From assembly GCA_934555895.1 (NCBI GenBank), contig CAKTFH010000017.1, forward strand, positions 1 through 47,189: 47,189 nucleotides of DNA, written 5' to 3'. This document shows positions 7,025 through 16,703 of this stretch, piece by piece; positions within the stretch are counted from its first letter, which is position 1; every line of letters begins with the position of its first letter. This stretch comes from an uncultured Muribaculaceae bacterium. GTDB taxonomy: Bacteria; Bacteroidota; Bacteroidia; Bacteroidales; Muribaculaceae. Below the pieces are notes generated by a model. That model was not told the DNA's origin and did no database searches. It was given only the letters and a program-made list of their open reading frames with translations. A program made the translations under genes and the position numbers.

Positions 7025-8347
7025 TCATCGGTTGTCTATCACCATTTTCCTGCCGCCCACAATGTATATGCCACGGGCGAGGCGCGAGGTGTCGGTGCCC
7101 ACGTACTGTCCGTATAGATTATAGATGCGGCTATCGGCCTCAGCCTTCTTCCCGGCCGAGGGAACTGAGATGCCGCTCGCCTCATAAGGACTCATCACCT
7201 TAATGCCGTAGTCCACATGGCCGCCACCGTTGCCCGAGAGCAGCGATACGGCCAGCACATTGTCGCCATCGCGCAGCAGGGCACGCTGCTCGGCGCTGAG
7301 GTTGATGGTGGCGTAATTGTTGTCGTTCCATCCCGACGCGCTCCAGATGCGCTCGCCGTTGAGATACATCACCGGATTCTCGTCGTAGCTGCAGCTCACC
7401 GTCACGCTCGACTCGGGCGACTTGGCGGTCTCAAGCTCGTCGGCCGTGAGGGTGAAATGGCGGCGCACAAGCAGCGGGCGTAGCGTGCTCGGCCACTGAG
7501 TGGTGAAGAACATGTTGTCATCGATACTGAAAGGCCCCTCGCCGCTTATCCAGTCAGATTCGTCTTCGTCGAACGAAGCCCAGCCGGCGCTCACGGCAGC
7601 CTCCATGTCGTCGTTGTAGTTGAGCATATAGTAAAAACACGGCCACGCGCCGCCCTCCCCTACCGTGGGAAGCAGTGTGGTTTTTCTGAACATGTCAGCC
7701 TCGTAAAGGCCGCAGTCGGCGAAAGCGCCGCCCCAGTTCTGATGCACATGCACGGCAATCAGGTTCGGGGTGCCATCGGTGTGCAGCAGCTCCTTCTGGT
7801 CGGCGGTGAGAAGCAGCACCTCGTCGTTGTTCCACCCGTCGGCCACGGTATGCACCTGCACGCCGTTGATATACCACTCCGACGGAGCGTCGTCGTGGCC
7901 GCAAGCCAGATACACAGTGCCGTCGGTAAGGCCGTCGAGGGTGAATGTGCGGCGCATGTACATCTCGCCCATAATCTCCGAAGTGACCCAGCGGAACGAC
8001 TTCTGCCCTTTGTAATATTCGTCGGAGCTGAACGGCGCAGTAGCCTCCTGCCAGTCGATGCCCTCGCCCGAGGTGAGCGTATATTCCGGCTCATACCACT
8101 CATGTCCTTCGGCATCGATGGCCGGCGCAGCTAAAATTTTATTATACAGAGCGCTGTCATAGCGTTTCCCTTCATTGAACACCCACACCGCGGCCGTATA
8201 GGGCTCGTCGGGGGTGTATTGCGATGACGGCAGAATCGGCTTCTGAGCGTTGAACTCGCTGCTCAGTTCCATCGTCTGCGCCCCGGCACCCAAGGCCGTC
8301 AGGGCGACGATGCCGCCCGAAAGAATAGTTTCAGCTAATCTTTTCAT
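7025..8347 (-). CDS. Secreted protein of two jelly-roll modules with a sorting-type tail
   Basis: 440 residues with a signal peptide (about 1-23). Two related beta-sandwich modules follow, at about 100-225 and 255-395. Each has an RRxFTL strand, an xWYINGxxV or MYLNGERI strand, a Trp/Asn loop and an NLIAVHV or NVLAVSL strand ending in a G-rich DxGL/DYGI turn. This is the galactose-binding-like jelly roll of GH2 N-terminal domains. The same module is inserted in the two GtaA-like enzymes of this locus. No catalytic domain is seen, so a glycan-binding helper is the best guess. The end (IYNLYGQYV ... GIYIVGGRKMV) matches the tails of other secreted proteins here. The gene lies between GH76 and GH127 in the leftward operon. 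I know no named family for the whole protein. Confidence 0.7.
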   Translation of the reverse strand: MKRLAETILSGGIVALTALGAGAQTMELSSEFNAQKPILPSSQYTPDEPYTAAVWVFNEGKRYDSALYNKILAAPAIDAEGHEWYEPEYTLTSGEGIDWQEATAPFSSDEYYKGQKSFRWVTSEIMGEMYMRRTFTLDGLTDGTVYLACGHDDAPSEWYINGVQVHTVADGWNNDEVLLLTADQKELLHTDGTPNLIAVHVHQNWGGAFADCGLYEADMFRKTTLLPTVGEGGAWPCFYYMLNYNDDMEAAVSAGWASFDEDESDWISGEGPFSIDDNMFFTTQWPSTLRPLLVRRHFTLTADELETAKSPESSVTVSCSYDENPVMYLNGERIWSASGWNDNNYATINLSAEQRALLRDGDNVLAVSLLSGNGGGHVDYGIKVMSPYEASGISVPSAGKKAEADSRIYNLYGQYVGTDTSRLARGIYIVGGRKMVIDNR

Positions 8348-8382
8348 GGTACAAATAATAAATATTTCTTGGTTATGATATC

Positions 8383-8414
8383 ATCCGCCGCAAATTTTTC
8401 GGTTTGCGGCGGAT
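8383..8414 (-). other. Intercistronic hairpin between GH76 and the jelly-roll gene
   Basis: A perfect 12-base stem (ATCCGCCGCAAA at 8383-8394 against TTTGCGGCGGAT at 8403-8414) closes an 8-base loop. No T-run follows in the direction of transcription, so it looks like an mRNA-stability or processing element inside the operon rather than a full terminator. Confidence 0.6.
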
Positions 8415-8440
8415 GCAATTGTATGATTAGTAGCGATACC

Positions 8441-10030
8441 TCAGCGGATAGCCAGTTTATGGCCGCCGCAGATGTATATGCCCGGCGCGAGGCGGCTTAC
8501 AACCTCCCCATAGAGGCCCAGGCGCACCCCTGAGAGCGTGTAAACCTCCATGAGATTCATGTCGGTAGGCTCGCCGTCGGCTGCCACGCCCGAGATGCCC
8601 TCAAGGTCGGCGTCGCGTAGATTTTTCAGCGCAAGCAACGACATCTCCGACACGAAGCTGAACTGGTGGAAAGGCTTTGTAACCTTGTCCGATCCCCACC
8701 CCTGCAGCAGCTTGATGGGGAGAAGGTCCTGTCTCAGATAGTGCTCCATGGCATAGTCCAGACAATACTGCTGCCCGTCGATAGCGTTCTGCAGATTGGT
8801 GTTTGAGCCGATATAGGCAGAGGCGTCCATGTAGGAGCGGAAAAGCACATTGTTGAACCACGTGTTGAAGCCCTGTGTGGCGGTGGCGTCGGTATTCATC
8901 TGATAGTGACGGTGTGTGCGCATCAGGTGGTGGAACTGCTTGAATGCGCCGTCAACCATCCTGCCCATGTCAGCCAGATAGCTCTGCTCGCCCGTGATGC
9001 GGTAGAGCTCTGCAGCGCCCGAAATCATGGTGCCGGTGTTGTAGCTGTAGAAATTGCCGGTACGGTTGCCGGTGTCCACATGCTGTCGCACGCCATCTTC
9101 TGTCAGAATCTTGTTGTCGGCACCCATCATGTCCCAGAACACACCCGACTCGTCGGCCAGATGCTCCTGCTGCCAGGCATACACCTTGGCGGCCATCTCG
9201 GCGTACACCTCCGAGCGCTCTCGCTCGGACGACACAATGTTGTTGGCGGCGTCGCGGGTCGAGTAGGTGGCCTTCTCGCCCGTGTTTTTATAGATATCCG
9301 AGAGCCACACAAGCGGCTGTATGATGGGGCCGTTGGAGCAGGCGTGCTTCGAGTTGTAGCCGGGCCCCCACGTTATGCCGCCATACTCCTTGCCGTCGGC
9401 GTCGTGCCAGCAGTCCCAGCCGTCTATCACATAGTCGGCCAGATAGGCCGCCAGATCGCGATATTCGGTATTGTCCGTAAGCCTGTAGGCGCGCACCAGT
9501 TCGCGGCATATCCACATCTGGTCGTCATACACATTGAGTATGCCGGTCACGTTGGCCTTGTTGCGGACACTTGCGCGGGGCACAGCGTAGGGGCTCCACT
9601 CCCTGCTGCCGGTATACGAAGCCAGAGTGTAGGTGCCGCGGTAATATGCCAGACAGTCGATGAGGCGTGTCAGCATGGTTGTATAATGCTCTATTTTGCC
9701 CGTGAAACCGGCCTCGTACACCTCGGGCTGCACATCCTTGAGCTCGGTGAGCGCCTCCAGGATGGCGTTGCATCCCTCGATGGCAGCTGTATAGGGCCAC
9801 ACATCCGAGGCCCCCGACTTCTTGCCGGTCTCGAGATTGTAGGTGTCGGCCACCCACTGGCTTCGGCTACTGCCCCCCTTTCCTTTGTCCCAGGTGCTTT
9901 CCATCACGGTCACGGCATTGGAGAGGTTTTCCACGGCCTTGGCAACATATTCGTTCTGCACCGGTTCCTGGGCGTGCATTGCGGAGGCGCCGATGGTCAG
10001 AGCGGCAAACAGCGTAGTTATTCTGTTCAT
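8441..10030 (-). CDS. GH76 alpha-1,6-mannanase-like enzyme with sorting-type tail
   Basis: 529 residues with a signal peptide (about 1-20, then Q21) and no lipobox. The (alpha/alpha)6 GH76 fold spans about 35-470. The double-aspartate signature is present as D169-D170 in VYDDQMWI. The GGITWGP and NGPIIQPLVWL segments fit the family's substrate cleft. GH76 enzymes of Bacteroides cut alpha-1,6-mannan backbones as endo-mannanases. The C-terminus (VYTLSGVRL ... APGIYICGGHKLAIR) is the short sorting-type tail seen on several neighbours, so this copy may be delivered differently from the lipoprotein GH76 at 42767. It sits in the susCD operon between the surface lipoprotein gene and the jelly-roll gene, with hairpins in both intergenic gaps. 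Confidence 0.83.
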   Translation of the reverse strand: MNRITTLFAALTIGASAMHAQEPVQNEYVAKAVENLSNAVTVMESTWDKGKGGSSRSQWVADTYNLETGKKSGASDVWPYTAAIEGCNAILEALTELKDVQPEVYEAGFTGKIEHYTTMLTRLIDCLAYYRGTYTLASYTGSREWSPYAVPRASVRNKANVTGILNVYDDQMWICRELVRAYRLTDNTEYRDLAAYLADYVIDGWDCWHDADGKEYGGITWGPGYNSKHACSNGPIIQPLVWLSDIYKNTGEKATYSTRDAANNIVSSERERSEVYAEMAAKVYAWQQEHLADESGVFWDMMGADNKILTEDGVRQHVDTGNRTGNFYSYNTGTMISGAAELYRITGEQSYLADMGRMVDGAFKQFHHLMRTHRHYQMNTDATATQGFNTWFNNVLFRSYMDASAYIGSNTNLQNAIDGQQYCLDYAMEHYLRQDLLPIKLLQGWGSDKVTKPFHQFSFVSEMSLLALKNLRDADLEGISGVAADGEPTDMNLMEVYTLSGVRLGLYGEVVSRLAPGIYICGGHKLAIR

Positions 10031-10052
10031 AAGCGTGTGTTAAGTTTGAAAA

Positions 10053-10089
10053 GAGTGTGCCCACGGCTTTTGAGACCGCGAACACACTC
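10053..10089 (-). other. Intercistronic hairpin before the GH76 gene
   Basis: A perfect 7-base stem GAGTGTG (10053-10059)/CACACTC (10083-10089), with partial CGG/CCG pairing inside, lies in the 93-base gap between the surface lipoprotein gene and GH76. There is no T-run, so it may set relative mRNA levels of the binding and enzyme parts of the operon. Confidence 0.4.
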
Positions 10090-10123
10090 CTGAAATCTAA
10101 TCTTCAATTGCAGTCACGCTGCA

Positions 10124-11197
10124 TTATTCGTCCCAAACCACCTGGTCTTCCTCAGGCATCTGAGTGTTGAGCTTGCGCTCCATAGTCATGGTACCCGACA
10201 CATTGTAGTGGATAGGATGTATCTCGACTGTTCCATCAGACTTGATAGTACGGGCGGTGTAGTTGTCCACGAAGTTGTAGTTGATACCGTTCATCACAAC
10301 GTAGCGGCGCATGATATGGGTCTGCACGGCATCAGTTTTCTCAGAGATCGTGTACGAAGCCTCACCTAGCTGCTGGAACTCCATGTCCTCGATGTCGCTC
10401 CACATCTGCACCTTACCGGTGGTTGCAGTTTCCGGAACAAACTTGGCATAAACCTTGAAGTGCTTGCGGAGCTGCGATTTCTCGTCGAACTGGCCTGCGT
10501 AGAAGAACACGGTGTTCTCGTCTACGGTATAGCACATCTTGGTGTCCATGCCACCCGGATCGCCTACACGGTTGCCATTAGCATCAAGGATGTAGAACTG
10601 GGTACCCTGTGCCTGATACGAGCCTGAATAAGTGGTATAGGGCAGAATGCGGAGCATAGCGGTGGCATAGTTCTTGCGGGGATTGCGCTTGTATCCGGCA
10701 CCGTTAGCCACGGTGATAGGGAGTACATAGCGTTCGGTGAGGTCGAGACCGTTGAAGTCGAACTTTATGCGGAGCAGCTCGATGTCACTGCCCGAGTACA
10801 TACGGATGGTCGAGGGTACATCGGCGAAATCCCACATATCCTGATAGTACAGCTCGGTGCGCTCACCCATACGTGCCTTGTTGAGGATAGGCAGCGTATC
10901 TGAGTGTGCGATGTTCACTGTGAAGTTGTCTTCGTTCTCCGACGAGCCGCTGATGATCACCGGCAGGTCGTAGTGCGACTGCCCGGGGCCGTACATAGGC
11001 TGGAGGTCGGAGCCCAGGCGGGTGAAAGGCACATACACTGTGGTAACGCCCACAGATGCTCCCTTGGTGTCGAGAGGTGCCTTGAAGCTTATGTAGTGCT
11101 CATACTGCTCATCCTTCCAGTCGTCGTTGCACGAGGTGGCGACAACCATGCCGACGGTAGCGAGCAAGCCGAGCGATAATGCTTTCTTGATAGTCAT
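10124..11197 (-). CDS. Surface glycan-binding lipoprotein, DUF1735/DUF4361 type
   Basis: 357 residues. A lipoprotein signal ends at C23 (VATSC) and is followed by acidic residues (NDDW), which resembles surface-export signals of Bacteroidetes lipoproteins. The N-terminal half (about 30-175) is a BT_3987-like/DUF1735 immunoglobulin-like domain. The C-terminal half, with the SGSYQAQGTQFY start, resembles DUF4361. No catalytic residues are expected. Such proteins are encoded next to susD in mannan-type and N-glycan-type PULs and hold glycan at the cell surface. It is 37 bases downstream of susD and co-transcribed. The domain names come from recognition of sequence style, so the family is fairly safe but the ligand is not known. 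Confidence 0.75.
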   Translation of the reverse strand: MTIKKALSLGLLATVGMVVATSCNDDWKDEQYEHYISFKAPLDTKGASVGVTTVYVPFTRLGSDLQPMYGPGQSHYDLPVIISGSSENEDNFTVNIAHSDTLPILNKARMGERTELYYQDMWDFADVPSTIRMYSGSDIELLRIKFDFNGLDLTERYVLPITVANGAGYKRNPRKNYATAMLRILPYTTYSGSYQAQGTQFYILDANGNRVGDPGGMDTKMCYTVDENTVFFYAGQFDEKSQLRKHFKVYAKFVPETATTGKVQMWSDIEDMEFQQLGEASYTISEKTDAVQTHIMRRYVVMNGINYNFVDNYTARTIKSDGTVEIHPIHYNVSGTMTMERKLNTQMPEEDQVVWDE

Positions 11198-11234
11198 TTT
11201 ATTTAGTATTTAAGGCTATTGAATACTTTGTGGA

Positions 11235-13451
11235 TTAATCGTAATACTGCCATCCGGGGTTCTGCACAAGGTTCTTGTTGCGCTTGAGCTCATTGGTCGA
11301 GATTGGCCAGAACCACATCTTGTCGTTAAAGATGGTGGGGAGGCTGTAGACAGGCACAATTTGCTGGAATTCTTCTTTCTGCTGCTCGGTCATAAGCACG
11401 TTGCAGCCATAGATGGTCTTGGCCTCCTCTACCGGAGCGTCCATCCAACGGCGGAGGTCATAGTAGCGCTTGCTCTCGGCGAAGAGCTCGATCATACGCT
11501 CACGCTTGATGGCCTTGCGCAGTGCGTTGCGGTCAGAGTAGATGCCAGCGTTGCCCTTGCCTTCAGCAGTCACGTGGTCAAGGTCAGGCACACCGGCGCG
11601 GCAACGCACGGGGCGAATGCCTCTCTTGAGCTCTGTGACGCTACGGCTGATGGCATAGCTTTCGGTATTATTCCAGTTTGGCACAGTGTAGCTGCCGGTA
11701 AGCTCGTTGATAGCCTCTGCATAGAGCAGGAGGATGTCGGCGTAGCGGATGGCCGGTTCCCAGTGCTGATGGATGTTGCCATAGTCGCCGGCGTCAAGAC
11801 GCTCGCGGTAGTCGGCGGGGTTGATGTACTTCTTGATACCGATACCGGTGCGGTTCCAGTAACCCGAAGATGCCGAGTAACCGTTGTTGCTGGTAGTGGT
11901 TGTGCCACCCTCTTCGCTCGACGAACTTGCGGCGGTACCGCGGTAGTAGAAGACTTGAGGATAAGGCTCGTAGTTGGGACGGGCGTTCCACCAGTTGGCG
12001 CCGTTGAAGCCTACCGATGCATAGAAACGGGGCTCACGGTTCACATACTGCATGCTCACGTTCTGCTTCACGAAGTCAAAGTTCTTGAAGTAGTTGGGAT
12101 CGCGGCGGTTGGCGGTTGTGAAGCCGGTCAGACGCTCCGAACCGTCGCCTTCGCCATACTCGCTGTCCTTGCCGGGGCAGTCTGTACCATCATTCATATA
12201 ATATGCGTCGCACATCTTCTGTGTCATGGCATGGCAGTTCCAGCCGTTAAGCGAGGTAGGCATAGCGTGTGTGATCAGACCGTCGATTGACTGGTGACGG
12301 CTGCCGAGACCGGTGTTATAACCACGCGAGAAGATAATCTCGGTATTGTCGAGAGCCACGTTGCCGTTGAAATATTCACGGTACGAGAGATACGGGTCGA
12401 TATCCTTATAGCCTTCGGGCCAGTTCTTTTCGGAGAAGTCGCCATCCTGATAGGGTGTCACGGTTACGGGATAGCCGGTTGTCTCATTGTTAGTCTCATT
12501 GCGAGGATAGCTATAGAGAGCATAGCCTGCGGGGCACTCCATCACATCGCGGAGGGCTGCTGCAGCGCGGGCCCACTTGCTTTCGTCATACTCAGTGTTG
12601 AGCAGATACTTGCCGTCATTATTGCGGAGGCTATGCACGAAACCGTCGCTTACGCTTCCGGGGTGCTCGCCGTTCTTAAGCTGACCGTTTGCCAGAGGGC
12701 TTGCTCCGAACATCAAGGCATATGCACGCACTGCGAGAGCAGCACCACGGGTAGGGCGTACCATATTCTCAGGCGACATGTTGCCGGTGGTGCGGCTCCA
12801 ATCCTGAAGCTCGCTGCAGGCTGTTATCATCTCGTCAGCGATATAGTTCACCACCTCGTCGTAGGTGTTGCGGGGATAAGACAGCGACTCATAGTCTTTT
12901 GTATAGTCTGCACCCTCGTCTGGCATGATAGGTACCGGACCATAACGACGTAGAAGCAGGAAATAGTAGTATGCGCGCACGAAGCGGGCCTGTCCTTTGA
13001 GGTCGGCACGCTGCTCCTCAGTCAGAGGAGTGCACATCCAGATGTTCTGGATGAAAAGCGAAGCCTGACGGATGCCGTTGTAGCAGTTCTCCCAGAATCC
13101 CTGACCGTAGGTCTCGGAATAATCGGCCTGCTTGAAGGCGTTGTAGCCTACCTGCACTGCATAGCCCGAATCATAGAAGTTATCGCGGTCACCCCAGAAC
13201 ATATCGTCGGCGAAATTGTGATAACCGGCCGAGTTGCCGTCCTTGGTGGTAACATCGGCTGTGATGCCACCTAAGTACTTGTACGCCTCTGTAAGCCAAG
13301 CGTTAGTCTGATTGATGTCGGTGAACACCGACTCGATGGTGCGGCGGTCATCGAAATATTTGTCGGCGTCGAGTGTGTCCTCGCAGGAGGTCAGCAGTGC
13401 CGACACACCCGCGCTGAGCGCCAACGTTGTTATCAATATATATTTTTTCAT
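11235..13451 (-). CDS. susD-like: SusD/RagB-family outer-membrane lipoprotein
   Basis: 738 residues, on the long side for the family. A lipoprotein signal ends at C23 (LLTSC) with acidic residues behind it (EDTLDAD). The N-terminal helical TPR-like region carries typical segments such as QARFVRAYYYFLLLRRYG and PIMPD. The C-terminal half has the usual AIRYADILLLYAEAINE and RMIELFAESKRYYDLRRW motifs and ends FWPISTNELKRNKNLVQNPGW. It forms the lid of the SusC transporter and binds glycan at the cell surface. The gene follows susC by 15 bases. The extra length lies mainly in Ser/Gly/Asn-rich loops around 500-530. Confidence 0.95.
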   Translation of the reverse strand: MKKYILITTLALSAGVSALLTSCEDTLDADKYFDDRRTIESVFTDINQTNAWLTEAYKYLGGITADVTTKDGNSAGYHNFADDMFWGDRDNFYDSGYAVQVGYNAFKQADYSETYGQGFWENCYNGIRQASLFIQNIWMCTPLTEEQRADLKGQARFVRAYYYFLLLRRYGPVPIMPDEGADYTKDYESLSYPRNTYDEVVNYIADEMITACSELQDWSRTTGNMSPENMVRPTRGAALAVRAYALMFGASPLANGQLKNGEHPGSVSDGFVHSLRNNDGKYLLNTEYDESKWARAAAALRDVMECPAGYALYSYPRNETNNETTGYPVTVTPYQDGDFSEKNWPEGYKDIDPYLSYREYFNGNVALDNTEIIFSRGYNTGLGSRHQSIDGLITHAMPTSLNGWNCHAMTQKMCDAYYMNDGTDCPGKDSEYGEGDGSERLTGFTTANRRDPNYFKNFDFVKQNVSMQYVNREPRFYASVGFNGANWWNARPNYEPYPQVFYYRGTAASSSSEEGGTTTTSNNGYSASSGYWNRTGIGIKKYINPADYRERLDAGDYGNIHQHWEPAIRYADILLLYAEAINELTGSYTVPNWNNTESYAISRSVTELKRGIRPVRCRAGVPDLDHVTAEGKGNAGIYSDRNALRKAIKRERMIELFAESKRYYDLRRWMDAPVEEAKTIYGCNVLMTEQQKEEFQQIVPVYSLPTIFNDKMWFWPISTNELKRNKNLVQNPGWQYYD

Positions 13452-13466
13452 GATTGTAGTTTGCGG

Positions 13467-16400
13467 TTAGATGTTGATCTGGATACCACCGGTGATTGAC
13501 TTGGTAAGAGGATAGGCCTCGCCTGTAGCACTGCCCATCTCGGGGTCCCAAAGCTTGAAATCGGAGAATGTCACGAGGTTAGCAGCCTGCACGAAGAAGC
13601 GGATATTGTCGAAACGGATCTTGTTGCATATATCCTTCGGGAGGTTGTAGCCCACCTCGAGGTTCTTCAGACGTATGTAGCTGAAGTCACGCAGCCAGTA
13701 GGTCGAAGCACGGTAGTTGTTGTGGGGAGCGGTGTTCTCGCAGAATGCCAGACGGGGGAAGGCCGCGTTTGCGTCCTCGTTTGCGGGGATACCAAGCTCG
13801 GCAGCTGTACCTGCGTCGATATAGCGGTCATCGACCACATCCTTAAGAATATTTCCCCAACGGTCGCGCTGGAATGCCCATACTGTCATACCGTTGATAA
13901 CCTGCTGGCTCTTGCCTGCACCCTGGAAGTGAAGGTTGAGGTCGAAGCCCTTCCATGCAACCGACACACCCACACCATAGATAAGGTTAGGAGTGCTGGT
14001 GGCACCGATAGCACATTCATCGTTGCCATCGATGATGCCGTCGCCGTTCACATCCTTATACTTGATGTCACCCGGCTGAGGCTGAACGAAAGCACCATTG
14101 CTTTCAACCAGACGATACTGCGGATGGTTGCGGATCTCTTCATAAGAGGTGAAGAGGCCGTCGGAAACGAGACCGCGCAGCTGATTCACACGGTGACCGG
14201 TCTTATACTGGTAAGGGTACACATTATTCTCCACATCGTAGTTGCCGATGGTGTTCTTCGAGTAGGTGATGTTGCCGCGGAGAGTGAAGCTTACATCGCC
14301 GAAACGGTCTTCATAACGGAAGTGGCCGTCGAAACCCTCGTTTGTAACGGAACCAACATTTGCCCAAGGCTTATTTCCGGCAAGACCCATCATGAAAGGC
14401 AGATAGGCACGCTCCATAAAGATGCTGTTGCGTCTCTCGTGGAAGTAGTCAACGGTGAACGAGAAGCGGTTATTGAACAGAGTCACATCGATGCCGACAT
14501 CCTGCTTGATGGCAGTTTCCCATGTCACGTTGTTAGAGGCGAGCTCGGTGAGTTTTATACCACGACGGTATAAGGGGTGAGCCGGGCTTTCGAGATTACC
14601 GAAATTGTAAACATTTTCTGTGATGGGTTTGCTGCCATCTGGTTCAGTATGCCTCGTATAATCGATGGAGTAGAGATAGGGGAAACGGATAACATCATTC
14701 CCTTTCCTCATGGTGTCGCTACCGACTTTACCCCATGACCAACGCACCTTGAACATATCTAACCAACTCTTGGCGAACTGCATGAAAGGCTCGCGGGCAA
14801 TGTTCCACGCTGCCGAAACCGCGGGGAAGAAACCGAAGCGGTGACCGTCGGCGAAGTTCTCCGAACCATTGTAACCGAAGTTGGCGTCAACGAAGTAACG
14901 GTAATACCAGTTGTAGCTTACCTGACCGGCAAGGGCGATGTTCTTGTGAGCCACCGAGTTTTTGATGTCGGAGCCGATATTCTGAGTAGAAATAAGGTCG
15001 TCATAGGTGAACTTCAAGGTAGCGCCCACATTGTTGTGGTGCTTGAACTCACGGTTGTAGCTCAACATCAGGTCGGCGAAATAGCGGCGCGAACCGTTGT
15101 TGTTCGATCCCTGCACCATATCCTCGCGGTTCATGATTTTATCGAAGATAATCTCTCCTGTGTCCTTGCGGCGGCCGTTGGCATACCAGCGTTCGGGCGA
15201 CTGCAGGTGGGTAATCGAGTTGTAGTTATAGGTATCGTAACCGAAACGGCCCACGAAGCGGAGACCTTGGGTGATGAAGCGGAGGTCCTGCTCCAACGAT
15301 ACGTTGTTCTGAAGGTTGTTGTTCCACTCTGTTCTATAACCTGTCTGAGTGCTCTGCACCCACGGGTTGGCACGGTATGTATCACGCGCAAGGTTGATCA
15401 TAGGCGTATAACCGTTGGAGTACATCACAGGTGTAAGGATTGAGTTGTAACCGAAAAGTGATGCCCACATGTGATCGTCGCCCATACCGGGAGCGTTACG
15501 CATCGAGAGGTCACCGGCGGTGCCGAGACGAAGAAGCGTGGTGGGTGTCAAGTCGATATCGACATTCAGACGGTAGTTCCAGCGGCTGTAGTTGGCGTTG
15601 GTATCATACTTGTCGCGGAGGGTCTTGTCGGTCTTGTACATACCCTCGTCGTTGACATACGATACCGAAGCATAGTAGCGGGCGGTGTTGCCGCCGCCGC
15701 TAAGGTTGAGGTTGGCACGATAGCTCATGGATCCATCCTTGAGGAGGAGGTCGGTCCAGTCCACGTTAGGATAGAGGTCTGGGTCGAGGCCGTTGCCGAA
15801 CAGTTCGATTTCAGCAGGCGAATAGTATTCGCCGCGCGAACGTGTGATGCTGGCCTCATTGAGGAGTTTTGCATATGTCACACCGTCGACGAACTCGGGG
15901 GTCTTGGTGCGGCTGTTGTACGAAGCCTCGAACTTGGCGTTCACCTTCACGGCACCGGCCTTACCACGCTTGGTGGTGATAAGCACTACGCCGTTGGCGC
16001 CCTTCGAACCGTAGATGGCGGTTGCAGATGCATCTTTCAGCACGGTGAACGACTCAATATCCTCGATGTTGAGGTCGTCGATGCTCTCGCGCTCGAAACC
16101 GTCGACAAGGATATAGGCTGAGGAACCGGCACCGAATGTAGAGATACCGCGGATCCAGAACTCCGACTTGTTGCGGCCCGGCTGACCGGAAGTCTGACGG
16201 GCGATGATGCCCGGCACGTTACCGGCGAGGGCGTTCGAGAGGTTGGAGGTGGAGTAGTGCTTCATGTCGTCGACATCGACATTGGTCACGGCACCTGTCA
16301 CTGTGATTTTCTTACGGGTACCCATACCGGTCACCACTACCTCGTTGAGAGCTGTCTTGGTCTCCTCGAGGTGGAACTCGTTGCCTTTCGGTTTGAGTCG

Positions 16401-16655
16401 GCCCACTGCTACCTCGATGGGCTCCATGCCCACATAGCGTATCACGAGGGTCTTGGCCTTTTCAGGGATATCGATGGAGAATTCACCGTCGATGTCGGTG
16501 GAGACGCCTATGCCACCGTTTTTCACTGCCACTGTGGCGCCGATAAGAGGCTCACCGTCAGCCGCACTATACACGGTACCGGTATAGACTTTAGCCTCGG
16601 CAACGCCTGCGGTAAGAGCCGCGGCTGCCAGCAGTGTTATTATCTGTTGTTTCAT
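13467..16655 (-). CDS. susC-like: SusC/RagA-family TonB-dependent glycan transporter
   Basis: I start it at the ATG at 16655 (1062 residues), because the upstream in-frame TTG would put nine extra residues before a good signal peptide (MKQQIITLLAAAALTAG). A carboxypeptidase-regulatory-like domain (about 24-100) is followed by the plug, with the typical LNEVVVTGMG, RGISTFG and LKDASATAIYGSKGANGV motifs, and then a 22-strand barrel to the end (SITGGIQINI). It lacks an N-terminal sigma-regulator (STN) extension, consistent with control by a hybrid two-component regulator instead of an anti-sigma factor. It imports oligosaccharides across the outer membrane using TonB energy, together with the SusD partner encoded directly downstream. 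The gene lies 48 bases after the TIG/NHL lipoprotein gene. Confidence 0.95.
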   Translation of the reverse strand: MKQQIITLLAAAALTAGVAEAKVYTGTVYSAADGEPLIGATVAVKNGGIGVSTDIDGEFSIDIPEKAKTLVIRYVGMEPIEVAVGRLKPKGNEFHLEETKTALNEVVVTGMGTRKKITVTGAVTNVDVDDMKHYSTSNLSNALAGNVPGIIARQTSGQPGRNKSEFWIRGISTFGAGSSAYILVDGFERESIDDLNIEDIESFTVLKDASATAIYGSKGANGVVLITTKRGKAGAVKVNAKFEASYNSRTKTPEFVDGVTYAKLLNEASITRSRGEYYSPAEIELFGNGLDPDLYPNVDWTDLLLKDGSMSYRANLNLSGGGNTARYYASVSYVNDEGMYKTDKTLRDKYDTNANYSRWNYRLNVDIDLTPTTLLRLGTAGDLSMRNAPGMGDDHMWASLFGYNSILTPVMYSNGYTPMINLARDTYRANPWVQSTQTGYRTEWNNNLQNNVSLEQDLRFITQGLRFVGRFGYDTYNYNSITHLQSPERWYANGRRKDTGEIIFDKIMNREDMVQGSNNNGSRRYFADLMLSYNREFKHHNNVGATLKFTYDDLISTQNIGSDIKNSVAHKNIALAGQVSYNWYYRYFVDANFGYNGSENFADGHRFGFFPAVSAAWNIAREPFMQFAKSWLDMFKVRWSWGKVGSDTMRKGNDVIRFPYLYSIDYTRHTEPDGSKPITENVYNFGNLESPAHPLYRRGIKLTELASNNVTWETAIKQDVGIDVTLFNNRFSFTVDYFHERRNSIFMERAYLPFMMGLAGNKPWANVGSVTNEGFDGHFRYEDRFGDVSFTLRGNITYSKNTIGNYDVENNVYPYQYKTGHRVNQLRGLVSDGLFTSYEEIRNHPQYRLVESNGAFVQPQPGDIKYKDVNGDGIIDGNDECAIGATSTPNLIYGVGVSVAWKGFDLNLHFQGAGKSQQVINGMTVWAFQRDRWGNILKDVVDDRYIDAGTAAELGIPANEDANAAFPRLAFCENTAPHNNYRASTYWLRDFSYIRLKNLEVGYNLPKDICNKIRFDNIRFFVQAANLVTFSDFKLWDPEMGSATGEAYPLTKSITGGIQINI

Positions 16656-16703
16656 TATATTGTACTGTGTTATTAGATTCAAGCTTACATATACACTTGC
16701 TTA

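Noticed and set aside
16656..16682. Nine-residue N-terminal extension of the SusC-like protein from a TTG start
   Set aside because: The ATG at 16655 gives a standard signal peptide directly. The extension would put polar residues before it and uses a rare start codon.
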